Of a stretch of DNA of 64,000 bases, positions 1 to 13,100 are shown in pieces; position 1 is the first letter of the stretch; each line of letters begins with the position of its first letter. Location: assembly GCA_018398815.1 (NCBI GenBank), contig CM031620.1, positions 68,196,314 through 68,260,313 on the forward strand, in the 5' to 3' direction. The stretch comes from Conus ventricosus (taxonomy: Eukaryota > Mollusca > Gastropoda > Neogastropoda > Conidae). A program made the position numbers and the translations under genes. Under the pieces are notes generated by a model, which saw only the letters and a list, made by a program, of their open reading frames with translations, was not told where the DNA came from and did no database searches.

Positions 1-1240
1 TGATAATGATTGTGAAGAAAAGAAAAGAGTAGTCTGGTGCCTTCTAAAGAGTTTCGAAAGGTGTAAAAGCGGTGATAAGAAAAAGTATGACAAGGAAAGT
101 TAGGTACACGAAAGAAAGGAACATGGGTGACTAAAGAGAAATAAGAAACGTCAATTTGAAGAGTCAAAAGTGAAAAAAAAGAAAAATTCAGTTGGAGATT
201 CAAGTCTATTTTGGACTAAAATTACATCAGTGAATAAAAAAGATCATTTATTTATAATAACATCAGCTCACAACAATGGTTTGATCACTTTTCAGAAGTT
301 TTTTAGGGCTACAGATGACGTTAACTATGAGAGCAATAATAGTGGTTGATGATGCTGGAGACTTCGAGGAACCTTTACTTACCGATCTCATCTGCAGAAA
401 TGAAGTGATTGATAGCATATGAAATTCAAAATATGCAGAAATGAAGTGATTGATAGCATATGAAATTCAAAATCAGGAAAAGTGCAGGCCCTGACAGAAG
501 CTTGAGTGAAATGTTGAAACATCGGAATTCGGCCGTCATCGGCTTCCTTGCGCTATCATTTATCAGACCATTTAACGATGGAATCTTCCCAGCAGCTTGG
601 GCCAACTCTATTGTTATTCCTGTTCAAAACAAGGGGGATACCAATAACCCGATCATTATCATGGAGTGGCACTTACAAGTGTTGTTAGTAAAATTTATAC
701 TCATATTTTGAATAAATTGTGACAAGATGGGCAGAACGTGAAGATGAAATGATTGAGGAACAAGCTGGGTTCCGATAAGGATGTTGAACCATAGACCGTA
801 TTTTCACTCTTTTTGCATTGATTCAATCACATTAATGTGACATTGGACATTGCCTTTGTAGGACTTTAGGAAGGCCATTAACTCTTTGAATTGAAACATG
901 TGGAGTACCTTAGGTAAAAGTGGAGTAGATGGCAAGTTATATATGGCTTTTCATGGTGTTTCTGATTCTGTTTTAGCATGCGTGCATGATAGGTGTGTTT
1001 ACTCAGATGTTTTTGACTGTCCACAGGGAGTGAAGCAGGAATGTTATCAAGCCCTTTGACGTTTTCGGGTTATTGTTTTTTCAGTTAATGAACTGGTAGT
1101 GGAGATAAAGAAAGCAAAACATGGTATTTAATTGATCCCAGGAGCAGTTGAATCTTTTCTCATTTTACTCGCAGTATTACTACAGCATGTAGGTCTCCAA
1201 AATCAATTGAATAGACTGAAACAAGAGGCAGATCGTCTGT
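1..1240 (+). pseudogene. degraded non-LTR retrotransposon reverse transcriptase
   Basis: Remnant of a LINE ORF2. Successive frames read like the linker and reverse transcriptase of a family common in invertebrates: SLFWTKI near 210-230, QQWFDHF at about 277-297, KSAGPD at 478-495, SIVIP and NKGDTNNP near 610-650, EEQAGFR near 755-776, CPQGVKQE near 1,020-1,045 and VNELVVEIKKAKHG near 1,085-1,128. The longest open stretch (460-711) covers only the N-terminal RT portion, and it stops where the SLxS/KIYT region should follow. The catalytic YxDD/FADD box is not seen. The pieces lie in order on the plus strand but in different frames, so this is an old copy or a badly sequenced one. Its start is probably outside the window. 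I cannot fix the clade (CR1 or RTE-like). Confidence 0.75.
393..474 (+). repeat. 41-bp tandem duplication inside the LINE fragment
   Basis: A 41-bp unit starting TGCAGAAATGAAGTG occurs at 393-433 and again at 434-474, differing only at the last base. The period is not a multiple of three, so the duplication shifts the reverse transcriptase frame just before the KSAGPD motif. Confidence 0.9.
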
Positions 1241-1320
1241 TTCTAAGTGGGAGCAGTTCGTTTATTTCTTAGTGGGAACCTTAGGAATAACGGTTTGAGG
1301 TATGATGTGCGGTTTTTGGG

Positions 1321-1353
1321 GTGTGCTGTGTGGTGTGGTGTGTGTGTGCGTGT

Positions 1354-1398
<45 letters not shown>

Positions 1399-1425
1399 TG
1401 TGTGTGTGTGTGTGTGTTGCGCTGT
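1321..1425. repeat. (GT)n microsatellite
   Basis: Almost pure GT with single-base interruptions (GGTG, GCG). The open frames across it (Val-Cys repeats) are products of the repeat. Confidence 0.95.
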
Positions 1426-1570
1426 AGGTTTGAATTTTTAGTTAAATGTTCGAATTCCATGTTAATTCAGTTGGAATTCCATGCATCTTCTTAGGCAGTA
1501 ATTGACCCATCTTTAGGCAAAGTGTGTACTCTGCTAACAAAACTTGTTGCTCATTCCAAACTGTGTCTTC

Positions 1571-1572
1571 AT

Positions 1573-1647
<75 letters not shown>

Positions 1648-2060
1648 TATGCTCTCCCTCTCTTCTCTCTCTCCTCACACTCTCTGTCTTCTCTCTCCTC
1701 TCTCTTTCTCAAATTGTCTATATTCTCCTTCTCCTCTCTCTCTTGTCGTAATCATCTCATGTTCTTGTCTGTGTCTGTTTGTGTCTGTTGTCGTGTGTTG
1801 TGTGTGTGTCTGTCGTGTTCTGTTTCTTTGTGCTCTTTCTCGGTCTGTTTCCCCTCAGGTACGCTATGTTTGTGTTGTTTGTTTTGTCATGTTGTGCCCT
1901 GTCTTTGTGAATGCTCTGTGTGTGTGCTGTCGTGCGCGTTTCTGTGTCTCTGTCTGTCGTTCTGTGTCTCTTTCGTTCTCTCCTACTCTCCGCTCTTGTG
2001 TTGTGTGATTGTGTTGTTGTGTGTGTGTGTGTTGGTGTGTGGTTTTGTGCACGCGGCAGT
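1571..2060. repeat. (CT)n microsatellite grading into GT/CT-rich low complexity
   Basis: A long CT run (1,571-1,643) decays into CT-rich and then TGTG/TCTG-rich sequence up to about 2,060. Leu-Ser and Cys-Val open frames here are repeat artefacts. Confidence 0.9.
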
Positions 2061-2520
2061 GTGTGAGTGTCTACATGCCCCTCTTCCTTCCTCATTTCCT
2101 ATCTCTCTCGCTTTAAATCCAAGTGATGTTCATCAATCGTATCCCTAATCTCTTGTCTTCTAGGCTCTTCCTTTCATCTTTTACTCGTCTACTCATAAAA
2201 CTCTTCCGTGGTGTTTGTGGTTTTTTGTGTTGTGTGATCGTCAGTAATTGATTTCGGAGGCGTGTACAGCAGGCAATGTGATTGTACTCTTGCCCTCCTT
2301 CCTTCCACTTCCTATCACACCCCGCTGCTTGCGCCTCGCTGGCGTCGATGCTCCACGGCACTCCAAATCACTTTTCATAGCAATTACACCACCACAATCA
2401 CACACGCAACACTCAAACGTACGCGAGAGCTGCAGGTTTTTATTTCTAGCACAACCCATACACACCATCCGAGCACTAACACATTGATATAAACACACCA
2501 CGTTTCCTTTTTAACACAAA
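2061..2520. other. unannotated stretch
   Basis: Ordinary-looking sequence between two microsatellites. I recognise no gene or repeat family; short overlapping frames on both strands have no familiar motif. Confidence 0.5.
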
Positions 2521-2522
2521 CA

Positions 2523-2532
2523 ACGCGCGCGC

Positions 2533-2568
<36 letters not shown>

Positions 2569-2597
2569 GCGCGCACGCGCACACACACACACCAACA

Positions 2598-2639
<42 letters not shown>

Positions 2640-2665
2640 GTGCGCGCGCGTGCACACAAAAACAC
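2523..2665. repeat. alternating purine-pyrimidine tract (GC, ACGC and AC units)
   Basis: A (GC)n run, then (GCAC)n, then (CA)n, then GCGC again, almost without interruption. Such alternation is the classic context for left-handed DNA; any role is inference. Confidence 0.9.
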
Positions 2666-3125
2666 ACACACCCCAAAACACACACACCACACACAAAACC
2701 ACACAAAAACGCATAAAATCACACACACCAGGGGTTTTTTCCTTTAAATTGGGCCCGGGTTCTTTTAATATGCAAATGCATTTTCTCCCCTGTTTTCCAC
2801 CCCAAACTGGTCTAAATTTTTGCTTTGGGATGCGATTTATACATTGCCCCAAGCAGTTTCCCATGACTAAAAACATAAAAAAGGGGGAAAGGTGTTCTAA
2901 AATTTTAGGCTTTTTTTTTCTTCATTGTATTCCGCCCGTTTTGGTTTCACTTTTTCCCAAAAAAGGACCCAAATCATTTTTTTTTGGGGAGGCTTTTTAA
3001 AAGAGTATTCGGGAATTTAAAAAAAGGGGAATTTTACAGCATATTTACAAAATATTTTTTAACTGGGGTGGTTTTGGGGGGAGATTAAAACTTTTTCAGT
3101 TCCCCAAAAAACTCTTAACTATGTC

Positions 3126-3325
3126 AAGGAAAGAGAGAGAGAGAGAGAGAGAGGGGGAGAGAGAGAGGGGGGGGGAGGGGGAAGAGAGACAGGGGAGACA
3201 GAAGCAGAGAGAGAGGGGGAGAGTCTGTATGTGTAGGACAGTTTGTTGTTTTTTGTGGGGGGAGGGGGGGGAAGTCAAAGGGGGGGGGGGGGGAGTGGAG
3301 GGGGGGGGAACGGGGGGGAAAGAGA
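3126..3325. repeat. GA-rich then G-rich low complexity
   Basis: A GA microsatellite (3,126-3,228), then long G runs (3,255-3,325), the latter probably exaggerated by the run-lengthening of this block. Confidence 0.8.
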
Positions 3326-4095
3326 ATTTGGAAATTTGGTTTTTGAAACGTACAGACAAGTATGGGGTTGCAAAATTTTTTGGGCCCCCATTTTGTTGTT
3401 CTATCTTTACTGAAAAATGTTATGTAAACGAAACCCAAAAAGTGTAAACAAAAACCCAGGCTTCAAAATGTGGTGTGTTTATAACTTTCTTTTTTTTAAA
3501 AGTCGAGGAAAAAAGAAAAAAAGAAAACAAAATGGAAAATTTTCATATCAAAAAAGCGTCATAAAAAAACACAATTTTAAAACCCATCAAAAATTTTCCC
3601 GACCCCATTTTTTTTTATGAAAATAGTATCAGTGCAAAAGTTCATTAAAAAAAAAGTGAAATTTAAAAACCCCCCCTTTTGGGCCCCATTTTTTAATAAA
3701 GGGAAAGTGAGAAAAATTAAAAACAGAAAATTTTTTTAAAAAAAATCAGGGGGCCAACCCGGACGGGAAAACAAACCATTAATAAAAAAAATTTAGGGGA
3801 AAAAACCCTTTTTTTTTAAAAAAAGGGGCGGAACAGGCACCCGACGAGTCATAAAAAAAGATTTCTCCCCCAATTTTTAATTTTGGGAATGGACGGGAGG
3901 CAGGGGAAAAAAAGGGGGAAAAATTTCGGGGAAAAAAAAACCCCCCCCCCCCTCGGAAAATTTTAATGTCAGTTCCTGAAATAGTGAAAGTTGTGTGGGG
4001 GGGGGTTTTCGGGGGCCCGCTTTGGCACAGTCTGTTTGCGATGGTCCCCGCCCCTTGCGTGCAAGTTTTTTTTTGTATAAAGGGCCTGTGCATAC

Positions 4096-4181
4096 GAGAG
4101 AGAGGAGAGAGAGGGGGAAAAGAGGGGGAGAGAAAAGGGAGAGGGGAGAGAGAGGGGGGGGGGGGAAAGGGGTGGTTGGGG
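4096..4181. repeat. (GA)n microsatellite
   Basis: GAGA repeats interrupted by G and A runs, ending in a run of G. Confidence 0.85.
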
Positions 4182-7100
4182 GATAAGATTTTGATGAGAT
4201 TTTTAGGCCCCAATTTTGCCCGTTTTTTTGTATTTTGCTTTTAAAAAATAAACATGCGTGAAAAAAAGAAAAAATTTTAACCCGTTGATGTGGCTGTAGC
4301 ACATAGGGGTTTTTTGCCCCAAATTGTTCTTTAGAAATGCTTTCATTTTCCCCTCCCCCTTCCTTCCCGCTCCCTCCCCTTTTTATTGTAAAAAAAAATC
4401 TTTGGGGTTAGGGAAACCCTCAATTATTTTGTTTTATTTAAAAAGAATTTTTTACTTAAAAAAAAAAAAACCCAAAGGAAGGAAAAAGGCCGACTCTAAG
4501 CCACTTTCCCCCCCCTCCCCCCCCCGAGTTTTGGGTCCGAAAGTGGCCAAAAAGCCGCCTTTTTTCCTGGGCGGAAAAAAGAGAGAGGGGAAAAATCACC
4601 GGCAGCCGACAAGAAGGAGGGGACGGGAGGGGAAAAAGACCGCCAGCCCGAGGGCGGGGGACCCAACCCCACCACACACCCCAAGGCAATTAAAGTTCTC
4701 TGCCAATTTTAAGCCCGTAATCCCCAAAAAATAACGAAACAAAAAACCCCCAAACATACTGGGGGCGGGGGTTATCCTTTTTAATAAAAAATTCCAAACT
4801 TTTCAAAAATTTTTTTTAAAATTTTAATAAAAATTTTTTTCCCCCGGGTCTTTTTCCTAAACTTTTTTTCCGGCAAACATTCTTAAAGGGAAACTGCTTT
4901 ATGTGAAATAAAACAAAAAGTTTTTTAACTTTTCTCAAAAAGCCTTTTAAAAAAAAAACCCGAGTTAAAAAGGGGGAATAAAATCCACCACTTTATTTCC
5001 ACCCAGGCCCTTCCGCTGAAACTGTTTCGACAAAGTGTTTCTCTTTTTAACATTTTCTCTTTCTGCTGAAAAATCCCTAAAAAAAATTTAGTGTCTGCGT
5101 TCCTTAAAACCTTATTAAAAACGTTCTAAACACTCCTCTTTTAAAAAGCTGGGGATTAACAAAATAAGCATAAACGCCTATAAACCTTCAAATTATGATT
5201 GTTTTGTTCCATTTAAGTGTTGGGCCCAAAAAACCCACAATATAAATTAAAAAAATAAAAAAAAACGTAAAATTTTGGTCCCGGCCCCGGATAAATTTTT
5301 TTTTCCACAAAAAAGGGTCCACCATTAAAAAACCCAAATGGGGGATTTTTTTTCTTTAAATTTTAAAAACGCCCCCTAAAAATTTTAAACAAAACCAAAT
5401 TTTAAACCATTTTAAAAGTTTTTATCGCTCCTTTTAAAAATTTTTCAGTTAAAAAAAAATCCTTTTGGTCTAAAAGGTAAAAAACCCCCTTCCCTTTTTC
5501 TGTAATTTTTGGCAAAATTTTGAAAATTTTGTTTTGTTGCTTTGGGTAAAACCCCTTAAACCCTAAACCCTTGTTAAGAACGAGGGGATGGAAACCAAAA
5601 GTTTTCAACGTCAAAATTTTCCCCCAGCAAATTAAGAATTCCTTTAAAAAGGACGGTCACGAGGGGCCCACACCCCAATTCCCCCCTAAATTTTTTAAGA
5701 CAAAAAAATTTCAAATATCATTGGAACGCAAAAACCTTTTTTTTCATTTGGGGGAAAAGGGAAACCGAAATTTTGTGAAGCGTTTTTTAAACAACTGTTT
5801 CTTTTTTGTGGGGAGTCCTTTTTAAATTTTCTAATACGGTTTTTTTTCCCAATTTTTTTTGTTTAAGGGTCGTCGGCAAAAGACTTAAAAGAAAGGGCCA
5901 GAGTTAAAATGTTTTTCCGAAAACTTTTTTGAGGGGGCAAAAAAAGAAAATGGGCTTATGAATTAAAATTTTTTTTTCCCCCAATTTCTAAATTGGTTCC
6001 AAGTCCCCTTTGAGGCCCAGGTTTTCGAACTATTTTATATTCAAAATTTGGCCCCCTTTTTTGCCTCTAAAATTGACCCCAAATTTTTCTATTTTAAAAG
6101 GAAAACCTTTTTTTTGGGCCCCAAAACCCTTTGCCGAAAAATAATCCCCCTCTTTAGTGAAACTCAAAACCCCAACAAAGCCCCCAAAAACCCTCCCCCT
6201 TTCCCTTTTCAAAGTCCGAAAAACTTTCCCTGAAAAGGGTTTTAAAAAATTTTCTAAAGTTAACACCAAACAGGCCAATGTACTCCGGTTTTTTTGGGCC
6301 CACGCGTTTGTTTTATAACAGTTTAATATTTTATTTTCCAAAACAAGGGTGGGGTTTAAACACATTTCACGACTTTCCCCTTGTTTTGTCTTTAAATTTT
6401 AAAATTTTAAAAATAAACCGACCCCCCCACAAACAAATTTTTTTTAAAAAACTGAAAATTTTGGGGAAATTTGTATAATTTCAAAACCCGCAAAAACCCG
6501 ATTTCCCCCTAACGGAAGGCTTTTAAAAACCCAGTTGGGGCCCCTTCCCAACATAAGTTTTATCGTGCTTAGCCCCCCCAAATAAAAAATTTTTTAGAGA
6601 AAATAAATTTTAATGCAAAAATTAAAGGGGGATTTTTCCCCCTCAAACAATTTTTAAAATCTGGGGGAAAACACAAAAACTTGAGTGGGAAAAAAGCTTT
6701 TTTAAAAAGAAAGCTTTTTTTAGCGCTCCCCACAAAATGGGTATTTTCCCTTCTTCAGGTTTAAAAGTTTAAAAATTTTTTTTAAGATTTGCATTTTTAA
6801 TTTTTAAAGTTAAAAGTCAAGTTCCCCTTTGCCTTTTAGTGGGGCCAAAACCCGAAAAAAACCCCTCAGGTATTTTTTAACGTTTAACGGGGTTTGTTCT
6901 CCTTAATATTTTGAATTTCAATTTTTCCCGGCTTTAGTAAAAATTAAAAAAAACCTTTACGCCCTTTAAAAAAAAATTTTTTTCATGGAGCGGCCGTTTT
7001 GGCCCCCCGAAATTTTTTAAACAATAGCATTTTCAAAAAACGAAGGGCTTTCCATGAGTTGTTATTTTTTAAACCCATTTTAAAACCCAAAAATTTAAAA

Positions 7101-10100
7101 ATAAATTGCTTTCAAAATTACGAAGCAAAATATTCTTTTTGGGCCACACTACAATCTTTTAAAAAATTTTAAACAACCCTAAAAAAACCCCGATAAATTT
7201 CTGTGCCCCAGACTGCCCCCTTTTTAAAGGGGAAAAAGGTGAGTGCTTTAAAAAAACAGATATAAAAAAACCCCCCCCAATTAAAAAAAGACTACATCGC
7301 AAAGGTGGTTCATTTAAATCGGATCCCTTTTTTTAAATTCAAAAACCATTTAAAATTTTGGAAAGTGTTTTTTTGCAAAAACCGGGGGTTTTGGAGTATC
7401 ATATTTTAACACTTAAATTTTCCGACCCTTTTGGGTTTAAAGGTTTCAATGTCCAGATTTCATTTCAAAAATTACCCCCTTCAGATTATTTTGATAACCC
7501 CAAAAGGGCCACCCTTTAAACCCAACGAAAAACCCCTTTTAAACCCAACCCAGAAACCCGGGGAATAGACATAAAGGGTTTTTTGGAAAGGATCTTAAAC
7601 CAAATTCAATTTTAAACACCCCGCCAACAAAAAACCCAAAAAGGGCCCTTTAATTTGGTACAGGCCCCCCCCTTTTTTTTGGGGCGTGCACAGAAGAATA
7701 ACAATGCCTTTGGAACCCCCTTCAAAACTTTCCCTTTTCAGGCACAGTTTAACCTAGGGCCCAAATAGAGAAAGAGCAAAAAAACAGCATGGCCCAACAT
7801 TTATTTTTAGCCCCCTTTAACCCCCTAACTAGAGGGGGAAAAAGAACAATAAACGACTCTTTTTCGTACTCCTTTTTGGTTTTTGCTGGGTTTCGCAAGC
7901 ACGGGCCCGAGATCGAGCAAACTGATCTTTCTCTGGTTTTGAGGGCCCCAAAAAACAACTTACCCCAAATTAGGGGAAACCCCCTTTTAAATTCACGGTT
8001 TTTTCCCAAAAGAATTCAAAGGCCCAAAACTTGTTTTCCCAAAAGCAAGATCGAAAGTGGGATTTTTGCGTTGGCACGGTTAAAACGTTCCCTTTCGGAA
8101 ACCCAACTCAAAAATTTTAAAAATAAAACCCTATAAAAAGAAATTTTTTAAAACCCCGGAAAGAACAAAAGGGGTTGGGGAAAAACGCCCCAAAATTTCT
8201 GGGCCATTTAATTTTACCCCCCCAAAAAGGCCCCCCCCCAAGAAAATAAAAACCAATTCCTGGGCCCCCAAACCCCCCAAAAGTCTTTGAAGACTAAAAA
8301 AAGTTTCGGGACATGTTCGCGATGACCATGAATATAAAAAGGGCCCAGCGTTGTTCTTGGAAAAAAAGGCCGGGTTTTTAAAAGGGGTCTTTATCCAAAA
8401 ATTAAACCCCCCAAAAATTAAGAGAACAAAATTTTCCGGGGGCCGGCCAAAAGCAACTCCGGGTTTTGCAGTACCCCAAAACCCCGTAAAAAAACCCCTA
8501 ATATCCCGGGTTTAAGATTTAAAACCCTTTAAAACCGGGCCCAAATTTTTTTTAAATAAACTCCCAAAGAAAAAAGCGTTTTTTTAAAAACCCATGTTTT
8601 AAACCCGGGGGGGGCCAATGGCGGCGGAGGAATAAACTTTGCCCACCGCCCCCCGTAAAACCCATCACCAGGTATTTATTCCCAAATAAAAAGGGGCTTT
8701 AAAAAACGTTTCCCCCAAATGTGACCCCCAGCTCCTCAAAACCAATTTCTTATTCGTTCTGCAAGCTTTTGGTCTTCAAAAAAAAAAATTTTTGGGGAAA
8801 TAGTTTCTCTTTTTTCTATTCACTTGATTAAAAATTGGGTTGGGTTTAGTATTAGCACTTCTGTCTTGCTGAATTTCTTTTCAAGACTTTTGTTTTTTGG
8901 GTTTTAACTTTCTTTTAAAAAATCGGGCCCCTACGTTGGGGTTTCACCCGCCCCCAACAAAGTTTTTTTAATTTTTTTTTTTTTATATTTTTTTCCCATT
9001 TTTCCTAGTTCCCCCTAGTTTTGCAAAATTTGGGTTTTTTTAATTTCGCCTTTGAGGGTTTTTTAAAAGTACAAACAAGGGAAAAAAATTTCGCATGGGT
9101 GGCGGGAAAAAGGGTCGGAAGTCTTTAAACCGCTTTTTTTTTCGGGAAAAAACGGATTTTTGCTTCTATTAAAAATTTAAATTCCCCTGCTAAAGGGGTT
9201 TTAAAATTCTTTAAGTTCCATGTTTTGCATTTGGTTATTTTGTTGGGGAGTTCTTGCAGGGGTTTTTTGGGAATTTTTGAAACTCCCCCCGCCTTTAAAT
9301 TTTTGGCCTAAAAAGGCCAGGCTTTTTGGGATCTTTCCAACACGGCTTTTTTAAATTTGAACCCACCCCCTAAAAACTTTGAGGGGGGTTTTTTTTTTAT
9401 TTGGGAAAGGGCAAAACCAAGTTTTCCTTGGCGCTCCCACAAAAAAAAAGGGGTATCTTTTCCCTTTCAAAACCCTTTAGGGTCTATAAATTCGGGAGGT
9501 TTTTTGGCCTAAACGGGTAAATTAAATCTGACCTTATTTTCTGTTAATTTAAAGGGATTTGTTAAAAAAAGGTCCCCCCCCGTTTTTTCGGGCAAATTCA
9601 AAAAGAAAATGAAGCCCCGAGCGAGGGGACCGCCCCAAAGGGGGAAATCATTTCTTCGTTACCCACGATAAAAAACCCATCATAATCTTCATCTTAAAAG
9701 CCCTGCCATGTTTTTTTAAAATTTTAAAATTTTTTTTTTTGTTTTTAAAAAAAAATTTTTTCCCGCAATGGTTTCGATTCTTCCCCCCCGCTAAAAAGAT
9801 GAAAAAACCCCCTTTGGCAAAAGGGGAAAAAAAACCGGAATTTACTTTTCCAAAAAAAACCTTTAAAAACTTTTAAAATGCAAAACAATCTTACTGTAAA
9901 ATTTGGGGAACCTAGGACCCGATGAAGTGATTGTCCCCGGGGGTTTTTTTCGCTTTCTATTTTAAAAATAGTACTTGTTTAAAACAACAAAAACAAACGG
10001 GACAGTTGTCCAAAATTTGGGGGGGGGAAATTTGTTAAAAAAAAATTTTTAAAAAACCCTTGGGGGGCCGGGAAAATTTTTCTTTCACAAAGCGCCCTTT

Positions 10101-13100
10101 TTTTTTAAAACCCTATTCAAAATTTTAAAGGCCCAAACCGGGGAAAAAAAAGGGCCCTAAACTTTGCGTTTAAGGGAAACCCGAAAATGAAAGCACAAAA
10201 AATAAAAATAGGGGGCTGAAGATACTAAAAGACGGGCCAAAAAAAGAAGGACCTTTAAAATTTTGCGAAAAAAAATTTCGCTTTTTCCATTCCCAAGTTT
10301 TTGGAAGTTAAAAGCGCATCCCAAAAATTTTTTCCAAAGGGGGCATAAAAAGACAGACGTCATTTGGAACTAACTTTTAAAAAAAAAAAAAGTGAATCAG
10401 AAAACCCCGACCCCAAAGAAAATTTTACACCCTTTTTCGGGCCTTTCCGTTAGAGTTTGCCTTTTGTTAGCAACCCTAATTTAAAGCAGGCAAAATTGAG
10501 AAAACCAAAAACGGGGTTCCAAAAAAAACCAAAAAAAATTAGGAAAGAGTGAACATCATCCCCACCCCCAAAAAGGCGGGGGCCGGCCCACAAAGGGGTT
10601 TTGGGAAAAAGTGTCGGCGGGCCCCAAAAACCTCAAAAGGTAATTAAAATTTTGGCGAGTAAAGAGAAAACCTTTTAAAAAAGAGAAAGGGTAAAAATTT
10701 TTTTTAAAAAACCCAAAAAAAAAGCAAAAATGCAATGCCCCCCTTGGGAAGGAAGCCCTAAAAAAATTTAAAACCTAGGGGCTTTGCCCTTATAAACCTT
10801 TTTGACAAAATTAAAAAAAATTGGGTTTGGGGGGGGGAAAGGGAAAAATCTAACAGAGCCCTTTGGGTCTAAAGTTTTAAACATCTTCACAATTGTTGGG
10901 TTTGATGATTAAAAAAAAAAATTTACTTTTTAAAAGGATTAAACCAAAGGCCCCCCCAAGGAAATTCATTTGCATGGGGGGGTAAAGAAACTGGAGAGAC
11001 GTAATAAAAACCAAAAAATAAAAAGAAAGAACCCCAAAACCCCGCAAAAGAAAAATTTGTTTTTAAATTAAAAAAATGATGCGCAGCTGAATATTAAAAA
11101 ACCCCCGTTTAAAAAGTGTAGCAAAACTAAATTATTTTTTTTTTTAAATAAAAAACCCCTGCTGTTCAATTTTAAAACCAAAAGGGGCCAACAGGCGCCC
11201 CCCCAAAAAAGAGAAATTTAAAAAGCCCAAATATAAAAACCCAGTTTAAACCCCCTTTACCCAAAGCGCAAGTACTAACCCAAAAACCTTTAAAAATCCC
11301 GCAAAACCAAACGAAGGATTCTGCTCCCCTTTAATGTTTTTTAACAATGTTAATACGGAGCTGGGATTTAAAAAAAGGTGTTTCAATCGCAGGAACGAGT
11401 GTTGGCTTTTAAGCAAACACCCAAAGGCGCCCCCCGCAGCTTTACCTCTAGGGGTTTGTTTTTAAAGCCTCGGTCTGTGTTCATTGGGCCGAAGGTGCAG
11501 CTAGCAAAAAAAAAAAAAAACTAAAAATAAAAAAAGAAACACAGTTTATGGTTCAAAAAAAACCCAGTAAACTTATTTTCCTTCGGGCCTGATAAAAAAA
11601 AAAACCCACTGGGCTGACCCCAAACATCAGGATGAAAAATTTAAAATCGAATGTTAAGGCCGATTTTATGACTAAAAAAAGAAAAAATTTTTTTTAAAAT
11701 CTTCAAAAAAAAGGCCCCAAAGGACAATTTTTTTCTCAACACCCGGGCCCCCGGCCAGATAAAAAAGGGAAATGTTTAAAAAAAAGGTAAACGAACATTA
11801 AACCTTTTCAAACAGCTCACTTTAAACAACGCCAAAGGGGGGTTTATACTTTATTTTATGATTTCCAAGCGAAAAAAGACCGTTGTATTGGTTCGGGTAA
11901 GTTTTTTTTTTTTTAATTTAAATAAATATTTTGGCTTAGAAAAGAAAGCCCAGAAAGGCTAAGATATATGAAGGACAAGACAAATTTGTTTAAAGGGAAG
12001 GCTCGGGGAGAGAGCGTTTATCAAGACCCACTGAATGAAAATTGATTTAGAAGTCATTGACCCAACAAACGAACAGGCAAGGGTTCAGGGGCTTTTTCCC
12101 ATTTCCAAGTTAAAAAAACCCAATAGCCCCCACCGGTTAAAGAAAAAGTTAGCTGTTTTAAAAAAAAAATATGGTAACAAAAAAATGAAGAAAATCTAGA
12201 AGTCGGGTCCGGACTAAACAACAGCTATTTTTTTCCTTTTGATTTAAAAACCCGGGTTGGGCAGCCCGAGCGGCTTACACTTTTAAGGGCGGGCCGGCTA
12301 AAAGAACCCAAAAAATGAGGGGCCCTTCGGTTGGTCAGAGGGCAAAGTCTTAAGATTAGAAAAAAAACAGGTAATTTATGCACCAAATTTTAGGAAGGCT
12401 TACATCCCCAAAACCTGGGGAGTTGGTTTCAAAGAGAGCAGTTTTAAACAAAAAAAAATTCAGACAACCAAATGTTTTCATGGGGTTTTTGTGTTCTTGC
12501 AAGGCTGCATAAATGCCCCGGGGAACACGCAAAAAAGAGTGACAAAAATCGGCAATAGGGCCAAAAGGGATTTTAAACCCAAAAAATTGGAAATACCCCC
12601 TGTTAGTTTTAGACCAAATTGATCATTTTGAAGAACAAAAAAAACCCCAAAAAAATTTTAAATGTATACCATGGGTTTGGGAAAAAAAATTTTTGGTGCC
12701 AATTAAAGGTCCAAGAACAGTCCAAAAAATAGGCAACCACCCAAAAATCTTGGGGAAAATTACTTTAATGTTTTCCCCAGCAGGGCTCCCCCATTACACA
12801 TTGATACGCACAATGGGGCAGATTTTAGCGCATCTTAAAAAGCAAAAAACAAAAACAAAATTTCTGAAGAAAATTTTTTAAAAAGGGTTTCCCAAAACCG
12901 CTCCCCCGCCGCCTTGAACATAAAAAAAATTGTAAAAGTTCTGTAACGTAAGCCCAAAAAACAAAACTACGCCCCCCCCAGGATTTTAAAGTTAGTTTTA
13001 AGAAACTGGAAAGGGCCCTGCAAACAAGTCCATACAAATTTTTCGCGGGCCCTTCAAATTCATAAATTGTTCCTTATAAAGGGCCGCCCCAAAAAAAAAA

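Noticed and set aside
1247..2095. Long open frames of Val-Cys, Leu-Ser, Thr-His or Arg-Glu repeats
   Set aside because: They are translations of GT, CT, CA and GA microsatellites. The same applies to frames at 2,384-2,728, 22,304-22,774, 35,443-36,416, 43,300-44,088, 54,009-54,606, 55,297-55,651, 56,531-56,851 and 58,249-58,771.
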